Made by a program: the position numbers and the translations under genes
Part shown: positions 1 through 6,826 of the stretch, one piece after another
Layout: the number at the start of each line of letters is the position of its first letter
Numbering within the stretch: position 1 is the first letter of the stretch
Source: an uncultured Dysosmobacter sp.
Lineage (GTDB): Bacteria > Bacillota > Clostridia > Oscillospirales > Oscillospiraceae
DNA length: 11,267 bases
Reading direction: 5' to 3'
NCBI GenBank assembly: GCA_934504065.1
Contig: CAKSVQ010000069.1
Coordinates: forward strand, 1 to 11,267
Notes under the pieces: model-generated
The model's input: only the letters and a program-made list of their open reading frames with translations
The model's database searches: none
What the model was told of the DNA's origin: nothing

Positions 1-501
1 TTTTGCTACCGTGATGCGGTCGGCGCTCAGTCCGGTCAGCGCCGCCACCGCCTGCGTCACCTGCAAGCGAACATCCGCTCTGTCCCCGCCCTGACACACC
101 ACCACCGCTCCCCGGTACGCCGGATAAAGCCGCTGGGTCACCACGGTCCCGTCCCCGCTGCCTCCGGTCAAAACCGTCTCGGAGCTTCTGGAATAGTCCT
201 CCGGCGAGGCCGTGCTGCCGCGATAGCTCAGGTCGGTATCCTGCGCCAATATCCGCTCTCCGTCGGATTCCAGCGCCAGCATTACCCGTACCTGCCCCAC
301 GCCGCTCATGGTGCCAAGAATATCCTCCATCTGCGTCTGCACATCCGCAAGCGTCTCGGCGGCGTCTGGCTGCGGCGCAGTCTTCTCTGTACCGCCGTTC
401 CCACTCGGCCATAACAGCAGCCCTGCGCCCATCAGCGCCACCAGCGCCGCGTATTTGTACCTGTCCCATAGCCTTCGCACTCCTTCAGCTTTTTCCTTCA
501 T
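1..501 (-). CDS. spoIIIAG: SpoIIIAG, stage III sporulation protein AG (3' end missing)
   Basis: Component of the SpoIIIA-SpoIIQ channel between mother cell and forespore; in the family, AG forms a large ring in the intermembrane space through its C-terminal ring-building domain. The 167 visible residues show a short cytoplasmic start (MKEKAEGVRRLWDRYKY), one membrane segment at about residues 20-33, a linker rich in Gly/Thr/Pro, and then the ring-building domain. The family signature YPAYRGAVVVCQGG lies at about residues 120-133, followed by the helix VTQAVAALTGLSADRI. The reading frame is still open at base 1, so only the last residues should be missing. The ATG at 499-501 lies 17 nt inside spoIIIAF; an alternative GTG start sits at 478-480. 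spoIIIAH is expected just off the left edge. Identity is firm from sequence and operon position. Confidence 0.95.
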   Translation of the reverse strand, partial: MKEKAEGVRRLWDRYKYAALVALMGAGLLLWPSGNGGTEKTAPQPDAAETLADVQTQMEDILGTMSGVGQVRVMLALESDGERILAQDTDLSYRGSTASPEDYSRSSETVLTGGSGDGTVVTQRLYPAYRGAVVVCQGGDRADVRLQVTQAVAALTGLSADRITVAK

Positions 502-964
502 GCCAAACCTGCCTCTCCGCCGGGATGCCCAGCTCCCCGGCGATCCATTCCGCAAGGGCCGCAGAATACGGCCCCGTCAGCTCCACCTGCCAGAGGGTCA
601 GCAAGCCGTCTTCCCCGACGGAAGCCTGCACCCGGGCCGTGACCTCTCCGCCCAGCTCCCTCGCCTTGTCCGATATATATGCGCCCGCCTGCTCCTCTAT
701 GCCCGCCTTTGCCGCTTCTTCCCCGGCAGCGGCAAGGGTGCTTCCGGCCTGCCGGAGCGCCTGCGTGTATTCCTGCGGCAAAAGCCGCAGCCGCTGCCAG
801 TCCGCGCCCATCACCGGGCGCAGCAGCGCCAGCGCCAGCAGCACGCCGCCGATCAGCCCGCAGACCCGGCGCACCGTTCCCTCCGGCGTCAGCGCCTGAG
901 CGGCGGTGACCGCCAGCGCCGTGCAGCAGACGGCGGCAAGCCATTCCCGCAGCGCCCCGGTCAT
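485..964 (-). CDS. spoIIIAF: SpoIIIAF, stage III sporulation protein AF
   Basis: Membrane protein of the spoIIIA channel complex, 159 aa (the B. subtilis protein is about 206 aa). Two hydrophobic segments lie near the N terminus (about residues 5-24 and 33-51). They are followed by an Ala/Glu-rich helical linker and a soluble C-terminal domain with AGAYISDKARELG and a beta-rich part (VTARVQASVGEDGLLTLWQVEL), the ring-building-type fold of this family. The ATG at 962-964 overlaps the spoIIIAE stop in an ATGA arrangement, so translation is probably coupled. Its 3' end overlaps spoIIIAG by 17 nt. The shorter length relative to Bacillus is in the linker or C terminus and does not look like truncation, because the order and junctions are intact. 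Confidence 0.93.
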   Translation of the reverse strand: MTGALREWLAAVCCTALAVTAAQALTPEGTVRRVCGLIGGVLLALALLRPVMGADWQRLRLLPQEYTQALRQAGSTLAAAGEEAAKAGIEEQAGAYISDKARELGGEVTARVQASVGEDGLLTLWQVELTGPYSAALAEWIAGELGIPAERQVWHEGKS

Positions 965-2028
965 GGCACCACCGCCGCCACGGAGGCGAGAATCGACACC
1001 AGCAGCAGCGCCGCGCAGCTCCCGGTCATGCCCAGCACCAGTCCAAACGCGCCGCCAAGGCCGTCGATGAGCCGATTCAGCCCCGGAGCACCCACCGCCC
1101 CGGCCAGAAACGCCGTCAGCTTATAGATAAGATACTGGATGCCCAGCTGCAAAAAGGGATAGGCACAGGCGGCAAGAACCGCCAGCATCCCGAAAATGCC
1201 CACGGTGTTGCGCAGCACGCCTGCCCCAGCCAGCACCGTTTCTGAGATCTCTGCCAGAATGCCGCCCACCACCGGGACCGCACCGGAGACCGTCGCCTTC
1301 GCCACCTTCACGGCCATGCCGTCCGCGCTGCCCGCGATCACGCCGCCGATGGAAAGATACAGTGTGAAGGCCAGCAGCGCCGTGGTCAAAAGCCATGTCA
1401 CCGCCTTTTTCAGTCCCTCCGCCAGCGCCGCCAGCCGTCCTCCCGGCAGGCAGGCCGACGCCGTGAGCACCCCGATATACAAATAGGTCAGCGGCAGCAG
1501 CACACGGTCGATCAGGCCGATCAAAAGGTCGATGAAGAACACCGTCGTCACCTGCCGGAACGCGGCCGCGCCCACCCGGCCTGACGCGGCTACCGCCGCC
1601 GCCAGTGTGGGCAGCAGCGCTTTGGAAAAGGTGTTCAGCTCCCCGATGGTCTTTGTGCCAAGACCGATAAGGCTGTTCAGGCTGCCCGCTGTGAGCAGCG
1701 TGACAGAAAGCGCCCCGGCCATGGGGAGAAACAGCGCCGTTTTCCCACCGTCGCCGCTGGGGCGAAGACTCTCCACCGTGCCGCACAGCAGCGCTGCCAG
1801 CAAAATGGAGGCCGCGCCCCGCACCCGCTGGCGCAGCACCTTTCCCACCTGCTCGCCCACCTTGTCCAATAATGAGGAAAGCGTTCCCGCGTCCGGGACC
1901 GTTCCACCCCCCAGCAACTCTCGCGCGTCCTCCGGCAGGGCCTTTTCCAGCTCTCTTGGCGCTTCCCACGCCCGGGCGCTGCCTGTCAGCGCCGCCAGCA
2001 GGAGAAAAATCAGCAATATCCGCTTCAT
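961..2028 (-). CDS. spoIIIAE: SpoIIIAE, stage III sporulation protein AE
   Basis: Polytopic membrane protein of the spoIIIA channel, made in the mother cell; 355 aa against about 399 in B. subtilis. It starts with a clear signal-peptide-like segment (MKRILLIFLLLAALTGSARA) with a plausible cleavage site after ARA. A soluble acidic stretch follows (about residues 21-65), and then several hydrophobic helices to the C terminus. Family-like stretches include LNTFSKALLPTLAAA, TYLYIGVLTAS and KATVSGAVPVVGGILAE. The frame remains open upstream to 2151, but the ATG at 2026-2028 is chosen because it begins the signal peptide and overlaps the spoIIIAD stop by 4 nt (ATGA). The 3' end overlaps spoIIIAF in the same way. 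A permease-like role has been proposed for the family but its substrate is unknown. Confidence 0.95.
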   Translation of the reverse strand: MKRILLIFLLLAALTGSARAWEAPRELEKALPEDARELLGGGTVPDAGTLSSLLDKVGEQVGKVLRQRVRGAASILLAALLCGTVESLRPSGDGGKTALFLPMAGALSVTLLTAGSLNSLIGLGTKTIGELNTFSKALLPTLAAAVAASGRVGAAAFRQVTTVFFIDLLIGLIDRVLLPLTYLYIGVLTASACLPGGRLAALAEGLKKAVTWLLTTALLAFTLYLSIGGVIAGSADGMAVKVAKATVSGAVPVVGGILAEISETVLAGAGVLRNTVGIFGMLAVLAACAYPFLQLGIQYLIYKLTAFLAGAVGAPGLNRLIDGLGGAFGLVLGMTGSCAALLLVSILASVAAVVP

Positions 2029-2414
2029 GCCACCCACTCCATCACAAGCTCCAGCACCGCCCGCAGCAGCGGCAGAGCCGCCAGCAGGGCGCACACCGTT
2101 CCTGCCGTCTCCACCAGCGCGGCTAGCGCGCCGCTTCCGGCATCCCGGCACAGTGCGCCGCCCAGCCTGACGGTCAGTCCGATCCCCACCGTTTTATAAA
2201 GGGGGACGAACAGTGCACTGGGCAGGCCGCTGCGCTCTGCCAGCTCCTGCAAAAGCGCCACGATCTCCCGCAGGCTGTCCGCCAGCATCCAAAGCCCCAC
2301 CGCACTTGCGCACAGCAGCAGCACCAGCGCCTGCTCCGGGCTGCCCTTTTTCACTACCAGCGCCAGCACCGCCCCCACAACGCACAGGGCGGTGATCTTC
2401 ACCGTCAGGTCCAT
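2025..2414 (-). CDS. spoIIIAD: SpoIIIAD, stage III sporulation protein AD
   Basis: Small membrane protein of the SpoIIIA complex, 129 aa, close to the usual 130-133. Hydrophobic helices lie at about residues 7-21, 27-45 and 100-125. Between them is the amphipathic stretch SLREIVALLQELAERSGLP and a conserved-looking patch, LFVPLYKTVGIGLTVRLG, typical of the family. The ATG at 2412-2414 follows the spoIIIAC stop after 2 nt (TGACTATG), and the stop overlaps spoIIIAE by 4 nt. SpoIIIAC and AD resemble each other and are thought to act together in the membrane. The exact mechanism is not established. Confidence 0.95.
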   Translation of the reverse strand: MDLTVKITALCVVGAVLALVVKKGSPEQALVLLLCASAVGLWMLADSLREIVALLQELAERSGLPSALFVPLYKTVGIGLTVRLGGALCRDAGSGALAALVETAGTVCALLAALPLLRAVLELVMEWVA

Positions 2415-2416
2415 AG

Positions 2417-2611
2417 TCAGAACTGAAACAGCGTTTTGATGAGCTCGAACAGTGCGCTGATCTGCCGCACCATCATCATCAAAACCACCACCAGCCCGGC
2501 AAGCGTGGTCATCATCGCCTGCTCTTCCCGGCCGGAGCGCACCAGCAGCTGGTTCAGCACCGCCACCAGTATCCCGATCGCGGCAATTTTAAAAATGAGA
2601 TCCACGTCCAT
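2417..2611 (-). CDS. spoIIIAC: SpoIIIAC, stage III sporulation protein AC
   Basis: Very small membrane protein of the SpoIIIA complex, 64 aa against about 68 in B. subtilis. It has two hydrophobic helices (about residues 5-22 and 30-50) and a C-terminal amphipathic helix (ISALFELIKTLFQF). The start MDVDLIFKIAAIGILV aligns with the known N terminus of the family, so the ATG at 2609-2611 is preferred; a GAGG ribosome site lies about 9 nt upstream. An alternative ATG at 2624-2626 would add MRIRK and overlap the spoIIIAB stop as ATGA, a junction type seen elsewhere in this operon. That five-residue extension cannot be excluded from sequence alone. It sits 11 nt after spoIIIAB and 2 nt before spoIIIAD. 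Confidence 0.93.
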   Translation of the reverse strand: MDVDLIFKIAAIGILVAVLNQLLVRSGREEQAMMTTLAGLVVVLMMMVRQISALFELIKTLFQF

Positions 2612-2622
2612 TTTCCGTATCC

Positions 2623-3120
2623 TCATATCAGCAGGATCACCAGCAGTGCCGCCGCGGAAAAACACAGCGCCGCCGCACGCCGATCCTCATCCTTTCTTCC
2701 CGCCGCCCGCTGCGCAGCCCGGCGGGAAAGCTCCTCCGCCGCCCGGTCGGCGGCCTTACAGGCCTGTTCCTCGTCTCCTCCCAGCGCCGCACCCAGCGCC
2801 GCAAGCACCCGGAGGTCCTCCGGCGGCAGTGGCAGCACATCGGCGCACCGCCGCCATGCCGCGTCCAGCGCCTCGCCGCGGCACAGGGCTTCCGCCGTCC
2901 CGGAGAGAAACGCCCTCACCGATGGGCAGCGCCCCTCTGCAAAAGTGCACAGCAGCCGGGGAAGGGGCATATGGGTCTGCCGGATCGCCTCCCCCAGCCG
3001 TTCCAGCGCTGCCACCAGCTCGTCCTCCGCCTGACAGCGGCGGCCACGCTCCGCAAGGCGCAGCATCACCGCCAGCGCGCCGCCCAGCAGGATCATCCCA
3101 CTGCCCAGCAGCTTCAGCAC
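2623..3120 (-). CDS. spoIIIAB: SpoIIIAB, stage III sporulation protein AB
   Basis: 165-aa protein of the SpoIIIA complex (about 171 aa in B. subtilis). Its soluble part is structurally related to the GspF platform protein of type II secretion, and it is the proposed partner of the ATPase SpoIIIAA. An N-terminal membrane segment (MLKLLGSGMILLGGALAV) is followed by a mostly helical domain containing ELVAALERLGEAIRQT, then a basic region (RRAAQRAAGRKDEDRR) and a C-terminal hydrophobic anchor (residues about 152-165). The frame is open far upstream, but the GTG at 3118-3120 matches the family N terminus exactly and overlaps the spoIIIAA stop by 7 nt (GTGCTGA). GTG as start is therefore well supported. 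Confidence 0.93.
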   Translation of the reverse strand: MLKLLGSGMILLGGALAVMLRLAERGRRCQAEDELVAALERLGEAIRQTHMPLPRLLCTFAEGRCPSVRAFLSGTAEALCRGEALDAAWRRCADVLPLPPEDLRVLAALGAALGGDEEQACKAADRAAEELSRRAAQRAAGRKDEDRRAAALCFSAAALLVILLI

Positions 3121-4028
3121 GGCAACTCCTCCACTTGGTAGGTCCGCTGCCCGTCCTCCACACGAATGCACACCGCCTGCTTGAAAACCCCCTCTTCCAG
3201 CAGCTCCCGGTACAGCGGCCGCTGGCAGAGTTCCCCGGTGCCGGAGGCATGGACGGTGGCCAGCAGCCCCACGCCGCAGCCCGCCGCCATCACCGCGCTT
3301 TTCAGGTCCTCCCGGGCCGTGATCTCGTCCATGGCGATGACCTGCGGGTTCATAGCCCGCAGCACGATGGGGATGCCGATGGCCTTGGGACAGGCATCCA
3401 GCACATCCGTCCGCTGTCCCACGTCCATCTGCGCCTCGCCCCGGTACATCACCGCCACCTCTCCCCGCTCGTCGATCAGCGACACCCGCAGGGGCGGCGT
3501 GGATGCCGTGCCGTCGGAAAGGCAGCGCACCAGATCCCGCAGCAGCGTGGTCTTTCCGCCCCCCGGCGGGGACAGCAGCAGCGTATTTTGAAACGCCCCA
3601 TCCAGAAAAAGCTGCGCTGCCACGTCTTCCCCCACACCCCGCCGTTCCCGGGCGATGCGGATGACCGCCGAGGAAAGGTCCCTGAGATTGGTGTTCACCC
3701 CGTCTTTCATCACGGCGGTGCCGCAGAGGCCCAGACGAAAGCCGCCCCGCACAGGCACAAAGCCCTCCCGCAGGGTCTGCGCCGCCGCATAGCGGGAAAA
3801 TTCCGTGGCAAGGTCGCACAGGGTTTCCAGTTCTGACGGATCGACATCGGCGTCCAGTGCCTTTTCTCCTCCCGGCAGCAACACGGTCATGGGCCGCCCC
3901 GCCCGCAGCCGCAGTTCCTCCGCCGCGGCCTTGTCCGTCTCCGGCAGGGCCATGGCGGCCTTTCGCAGGCGGCTTGGCAAAACCGCGGCGGCTGCTTCAT
4001 AGCTCGCAATATCAAAATCCTTTTCCAA
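3114..4028 (-). CDS. spoIIIAA: SpoIIIAA, stage III sporulation protein AA (ATPase)
   Basis: Cytoplasmic AAA-type ATPase that resembles secretion ATPases and energises the SpoIIIA channel in the mother cell; 304 aa against about 307 in B. subtilis. The Walker A motif PPGGGKTT is at about residues 154-161, a family-typical LIDERGE at 184-190, and a Walker B-like VIAMDEI at 230-236; LLATVHA at 255-261 resembles the sensor region of secretion ATPases. The N-terminal third contains EELRLRAGRP and the stretch GFRLGLCGTAV. No ATG fits: the best start is TTG at 4026-4028, 6 nt after a purine-rich ribosome site. A sigma-E-type promoter lies just upstream, and the stop overlaps spoIIIAB. It is the first gene of the operon. 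Confidence 0.95.
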   Translation of the reverse strand: MEKDFDIASYEAAAAVLPSRLRKAAMALPETDKAAAEELRLRAGRPMTVLLPGGEKALDADVDPSELETLCDLATEFSRYAAAQTLREGFVPVRGGFRLGLCGTAVMKDGVNTNLRDLSSAVIRIARERRGVGEDVAAQLFLDGAFQNTLLLSPPGGGKTTLLRDLVRCLSDGTASTPPLRVSLIDERGEVAVMYRGEAQMDVGQRTDVLDACPKAIGIPIVLRAMNPQVIAMDEITAREDLKSAVMAAGCGVGLLATVHASGTGELCQRPLYRELLEEGVFKQAVCIRVEDGQRTYQVEELPC

Positions 4029-4034
4029 GGGCCG

Positions 4035-4050
4035 CTCCCCCCTTTCCTGT
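4035..4050 (-). promoter_or_regulatory. Ribosome binding site setting the TTG start of spoIIIAA
   Basis: On the minus strand the sequence reads AGGAAAGGGGGGAG followed by a 6-nt spacer (CGGCCC) and TTG. The strong purine run at the correct distance, together with the lack of an in-frame ATG that fits the family length, is the reason for choosing a TTG start. Confidence 0.6.
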
Positions 4051-4053
4051 CAC

Positions 4054-4082
4054 ACTCTATGACGGCTCGTCCCGCAATATGC
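4054..4082 (-). promoter_or_regulatory. Sigma-E-type promoter of the spoIIIA operon
   Basis: Read on the minus strand: GCATATT at 4082-4076 fits the sigma-E -35 consensus (KMATATT) at every position. After exactly 14 nt comes CATAGAGT at 4061-4054, 6 of 8 matches to the -10 consensus CATACAHT. Transcription would start near 4047 and give a leader of roughly 20 nt. The spoIIIA operon is a known sigma-E target in Bacillus and Clostridia, so position and sequence agree. No sigma-A-like promoter is evident in this gap. Confidence 0.8.
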
Positions 4083-4108
4083 CGTCCTATCAAAAAAGTG
4101 GCCGTCAA

Positions 4109-4150
4109 TGAAAAAACCTGCCCGCCGCGTAAAAACGCGGCGGACAGGTT
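4109..4150 (-). terminator. Intrinsic terminator after the flavoprotein gene
   Basis: A 15-bp stem (4115-4129 with 4136-4150) with a 6-nt loop. On the minus strand the transcript has one U-G wobble in the stem and is followed by a run of six U. On the plus strand the same position is a C-A mismatch and there is no U run, so the hairpin serves minus-strand transcription. It ends the four-gene operon that begins near 8785 and insulates the spoIIIA promoter immediately beyond. Confidence 0.9.
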
Positions 4151-4167
4151 CGGTGTAAATATACTAT

Positions 4168-5565
4168 TCAGCCCTCTTCGGCGATCTTGCGGCCCATGAG
4201 GGTGCCCATCACGGAGGCCATCATCAGTCCGCGGGTCCAGCCGGAGCTATCGCCCAGGCAGTGCAGGCCCTGCAGGCTGGTGTTGAAATCGGTGTCCATC
4301 TTCACCCGGTTGGAATAGAACTTCAACTCCGGGGAGTAAAGCAGTGTTTCATAGGCCGCAAAGCCCGGCACCACATAGTCCATGGCCTGAATGAAGTTGA
4401 TGATGTTGGTCATGGCGCGATAGGGCATGGCGGCGGTGATGTCGCCTGCCACGGCATCGGGCAGGGTGGGCCGGATATTGGACTGGGCCAGTTCCTTCTG
4501 CCACGTGCGCTTGCCGTCCAGAATGTCGCCGAAGCGCTGGACAAGGATCTGACCGTTGGCCAGCATATTGGTCAGCTCGCCCACCTTCTGGGCATAGGCG
4601 ATGGGCTGGTTGAACGGGATGGAGAAATTGTGGGAGCAGAGGATGGAAAGGTTGGTGTTGTCGCTTTTCAGGTCCTTATAGGAGTGGCCGTTGACCACCG
4701 CCAGATTGTTGTCGTAATTTTCCTGACTGACAAAGCCGCCGGGGTTCTGGCAGAAGGTGCGCACCTTGTTCTTGAAAGGCCGGGGATAGCCCACCAGCTT
4801 GGATTCATACAGCACCCGGTTGACCATCTCCATGACCTCGTTGCGCACCTCCACCCGCACGCCAATGTCCACCGTGCCGGGAGCGTGGGCAATGTTATGC
4901 TCGGCGCACAGTTTTTCCAGCCAGTCCGCACCGCGGCGGCCGGTAGCCACCACCGTGTGCTTGGCGTAAATCTCCATGTCGTTCTTACCGTTGGAAATGG
5001 AAACGCCGTGGCAGACATCGTTTTCCAGAATCAGGTTGCTGCACTCATAGCCGAAATACATCTCCACGCCGTGTTCCTGCAAATAGCGCTCGATGGCAAG
5101 GTAAATGGCCTGCGCCTTTTCCGTACCCATGTGGCGGATAGGGCAGTCCACCAGCTTGAGACCCGCCTGAATGGCCCGCTTGCGGATCTCCTTGCGCTCT
5201 TCCTCATGCTCAAGGCCCTCAATATGGGTGTCCGCGCCGAATTCCAGATAGATCTGGTCGGCATAGTTAATGGTCTCCTGCGCCACCTCCGCGCCGATGA
5301 GGGTGGGCAGATCACCGCCCACCTCATAGCTCAAAGAGAGCTTACCGTCGGAAAAGGCGCCCGCGCCGGAAAAGCCCGTGGTGATATGGCAGTAGGGCTT
5401 GCAGTTCACGCACTTGCGGGTCTTGTCCTTGGGGCAGTGGCGGTTTTCCACCGCCTGTCCCTTTTCCACCATGATAATCTTCTGTCTGCTGCCCTTTTTG
5501 ATCATTTCAAGGGCGGTGAAAATACCGGCCGGGCCGGCGCCAACGATCACAACGTCTGCGTTCAT
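4168..5565 (-). CDS. FAD-dependent oxidoreductase, COG2509 type, with N-terminal cysteine cluster
   Basis: 465-aa cytoplasmic flavoprotein of the uncharacterised COG2509 family; substrate and electron partner are unknown. The dinucleotide-binding motif VIVGAGPAG is at residues 6-14, with an acidic end of the second strand (MVEKG, 32-36). A second nucleotide-binding-type stretch, VVATGRRG, lies near residues 207-214. The C-terminal GDSSGWTRGLMMASVMG is the FAD-contacting end typical of the family. Four cysteines at 44, 52, 55 and 59 (C-x7-C-x2-C-x3-C) just before TTGFSGAGAFSDGKLS could bind an iron-sulfur cluster or zinc; this is inference. Start: ATG 5563-5565, 9 nt after AGGAG within a strong AGAAGGAGAT. 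It lies 24 nt after the U32 gene and is last in its operon, followed by a terminator. Confidence 0.88.
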   Translation of the reverse strand: MNADVVIVGAGPAGIFTALEMIKKGSRQKIIMVEKGQAVENRHCPKDKTRKCVNCKPYCHITTGFSGAGAFSDGKLSLSYEVGGDLPTLIGAEVAQETINYADQIYLEFGADTHIEGLEHEEERKEIRKRAIQAGLKLVDCPIRHMGTEKAQAIYLAIERYLQEHGVEMYFGYECSNLILENDVCHGVSISNGKNDMEIYAKHTVVATGRRGADWLEKLCAEHNIAHAPGTVDIGVRVEVRNEVMEMVNRVLYESKLVGYPRPFKNKVRTFCQNPGGFVSQENYDNNLAVVNGHSYKDLKSDNTNLSILCSHNFSIPFNQPIAYAQKVGELTNMLANGQILVQRFGDILDGKRTWQKELAQSNIRPTLPDAVAGDITAAMPYRAMTNIINFIQAMDYVVPGFAAYETLLYSPELKFYSNRVKMDTDFNTSLQGLHCLGDSSGWTRGLMMASVMGTLMGRKIAEEG

Positions 5566-5589
5566 TACTCTTATCTCCTTCTATTGACC

Positions 5590-6825
5590 TCATCCATTGG
5601 TTGTTGATTGGGCGGACAGCGCCACCGCGTGGCGCACCAGCGTAAAGGGCGGCACCTGCCGGGGAAGCTTCATGCGAAACAGCATCTGCGGCGTGCGGGG
5701 CTGCGTCAGCTCGCCGCCCTCCGCGTCCTGCATCACGGGGACCTCCATGGCAAAGGGGCGCAGCGACGGGCCCACCAGCTCCACCGTGTCCCCCGTGGAA
5801 AACTTGTTGCGCAGGGACAGCACCGCGTTGCCCGCCCCGTCGCACTCCGTCACAAGGGCCACCACCTGCCACTGCCTGATATAGCGGGAATTGTCGTAAT
5901 ACTGGCCCGGCGGGCCATAGTAAAAGCCCGTGGAATAGGGTCGGTGGCTCACATGCTCCACCTCATCACGCCAGACGGGGTCAGGGCTGCGCCCCTCCCA
6001 CACGTCATCCAGACAATGGCGGTAAGCCCCTGTCACGATGGCGGCATAATAGGCAGACTTGGCCCGCCCTTCGATCTTCAGGCTGGAAAGTCCGGCATCC
6101 ACCAGATCATCCAGATGGTCGATCATGCACATATCCCGGGAGTTGAGGATGTACGCGCCCTTTTCATCCTCTTCGATGGGGAAATACTCGCCGGGGCGCT
6201 TTTCCTCCATCAGCGCATAGTGATAGCGGCAGGGCTGGGCGCAGGCCCCCCGGCTGGAATCCCGTCCGGTCATATAATTGCTTAAAAGGCAGCGCCCGGA
6301 ATAGCTGACGCACATGGCGCCGTGGACAAAGGCCTCGATCTCCAGCTCCGGCGGCGTTTTTGCCCGGATGGTGCGAATTTCCTCCAGCCCCACCTCCCGG
6401 GCAAGAATCACCCGGGAAGCGCCCAGATCATACCACGCCCGGGCCGTTTCGTAATTGGAGATGCTGGCCTGTGTGGAGATGTGCCGCTGGCAGGAGGGGG
6501 CATACCGCCCCGCCAGCGTAAAGGCCCCCAGGTCCGCCACGATCAGCGCGTCTACCCCGGCGTCGTTCAGCATTTCCAGATGCTCCGGCAGCCGGGCGAT
6601 CTCATCGCCGCGGGGCATGGTGTTGATGGTGCAGTGCACCCGGACGCCGCGGCTGTGCGCAAAGCGCACAGCCTGCCGCAGCTCCTCCGGCGTAAAGTTT
6701 CCGGCAAAGGCCCGCATTCCAAAATCCGTTCCCGCCAGATACACCGCATCCGCCCCATATAGCACGGCCATTTTCAGCCGCTCCATATCTCCTGCCGGGG
6801 CCAGCAGTTCCGGTTTCTTTCTCAT
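5590..6825 (-). CDS. U32-family protein, probable tRNA 5-hydroxyuridine synthesis factor (TrhP-like)
   Basis: 411 aa. Named peptidase U32 historically, but members such as TrhP and RlhA act in RNA hydroxylation, and relatives UbiU/UbiV in ubiquinone hydroxylation, using a [4Fe-4S] cluster. Seen here: ELLAPAGDMERLKMAVLYGA at residues 6-25, the signature EAFVHGAMCVSYSGRCLLSN at 164-183, then GACAQPCRYHY. Cysteines 172, 179, 195, 199 and 233 have the spacing expected of the cluster ligands. A C-terminal domain (about 320-411) looks beta-rich, as in U32_C. The nearest match by pattern is B. subtilis YrrO/TrhP2, and its neighbour mltG (yrrL) is also nearby in B. subtilis, supporting TrhP. The ATG at 6823-6825 is 1 nt after the mltG stop; an earlier in-frame ATG would overlap mltG. 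Exact RNA target not provable here. Confidence 0.85.
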   Translation of the reverse strand: MRKKPELLAPAGDMERLKMAVLYGADAVYLAGTDFGMRAFAGNFTPEELRQAVRFAHSRGVRVHCTINTMPRGDEIARLPEHLEMLNDAGVDALIVADLGAFTLAGRYAPSCQRHISTQASISNYETARAWYDLGASRVILAREVGLEEIRTIRAKTPPELEIEAFVHGAMCVSYSGRCLLSNYMTGRDSSRGACAQPCRYHYALMEEKRPGEYFPIEEDEKGAYILNSRDMCMIDHLDDLVDAGLSSLKIEGRAKSAYYAAIVTGAYRHCLDDVWEGRSPDPVWRDEVEHVSHRPYSTGFYYGPPGQYYDNSRYIRQWQVVALVTECDGAGNAVLSLRNKFSTGDTVELVGPSLRPFAMEVPVMQDAEGGELTQPRTPQMLFRMKLPRQVPPFTLVRHAVALSAQSTTNG

Positions 6826-6826
6826 A

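Noticed and set aside
2436..3836. A 466-codon open frame on the plus strand opposite spoIIIAA, AB and AC
   Set aside because: It is antisense to well-identified sporulation genes, has a Pro/Arg/His-rich composition and spans several gene junctions.
4115..4150. The hairpin at 4115-4150 read as a plus-strand terminator
   Set aside because: On the plus strand the stem contains a C-A mismatch and no U run follows, while the minus strand has a G-U pair and six U.
4261..5607. A 448-codon open frame on the plus strand opposite the flavoprotein gene
   Set aside because: The minus-strand gene has a strong ribosome site, FAD-binding motifs and normal length; the antisense product is His/Val/Gly-rich with no known motif.
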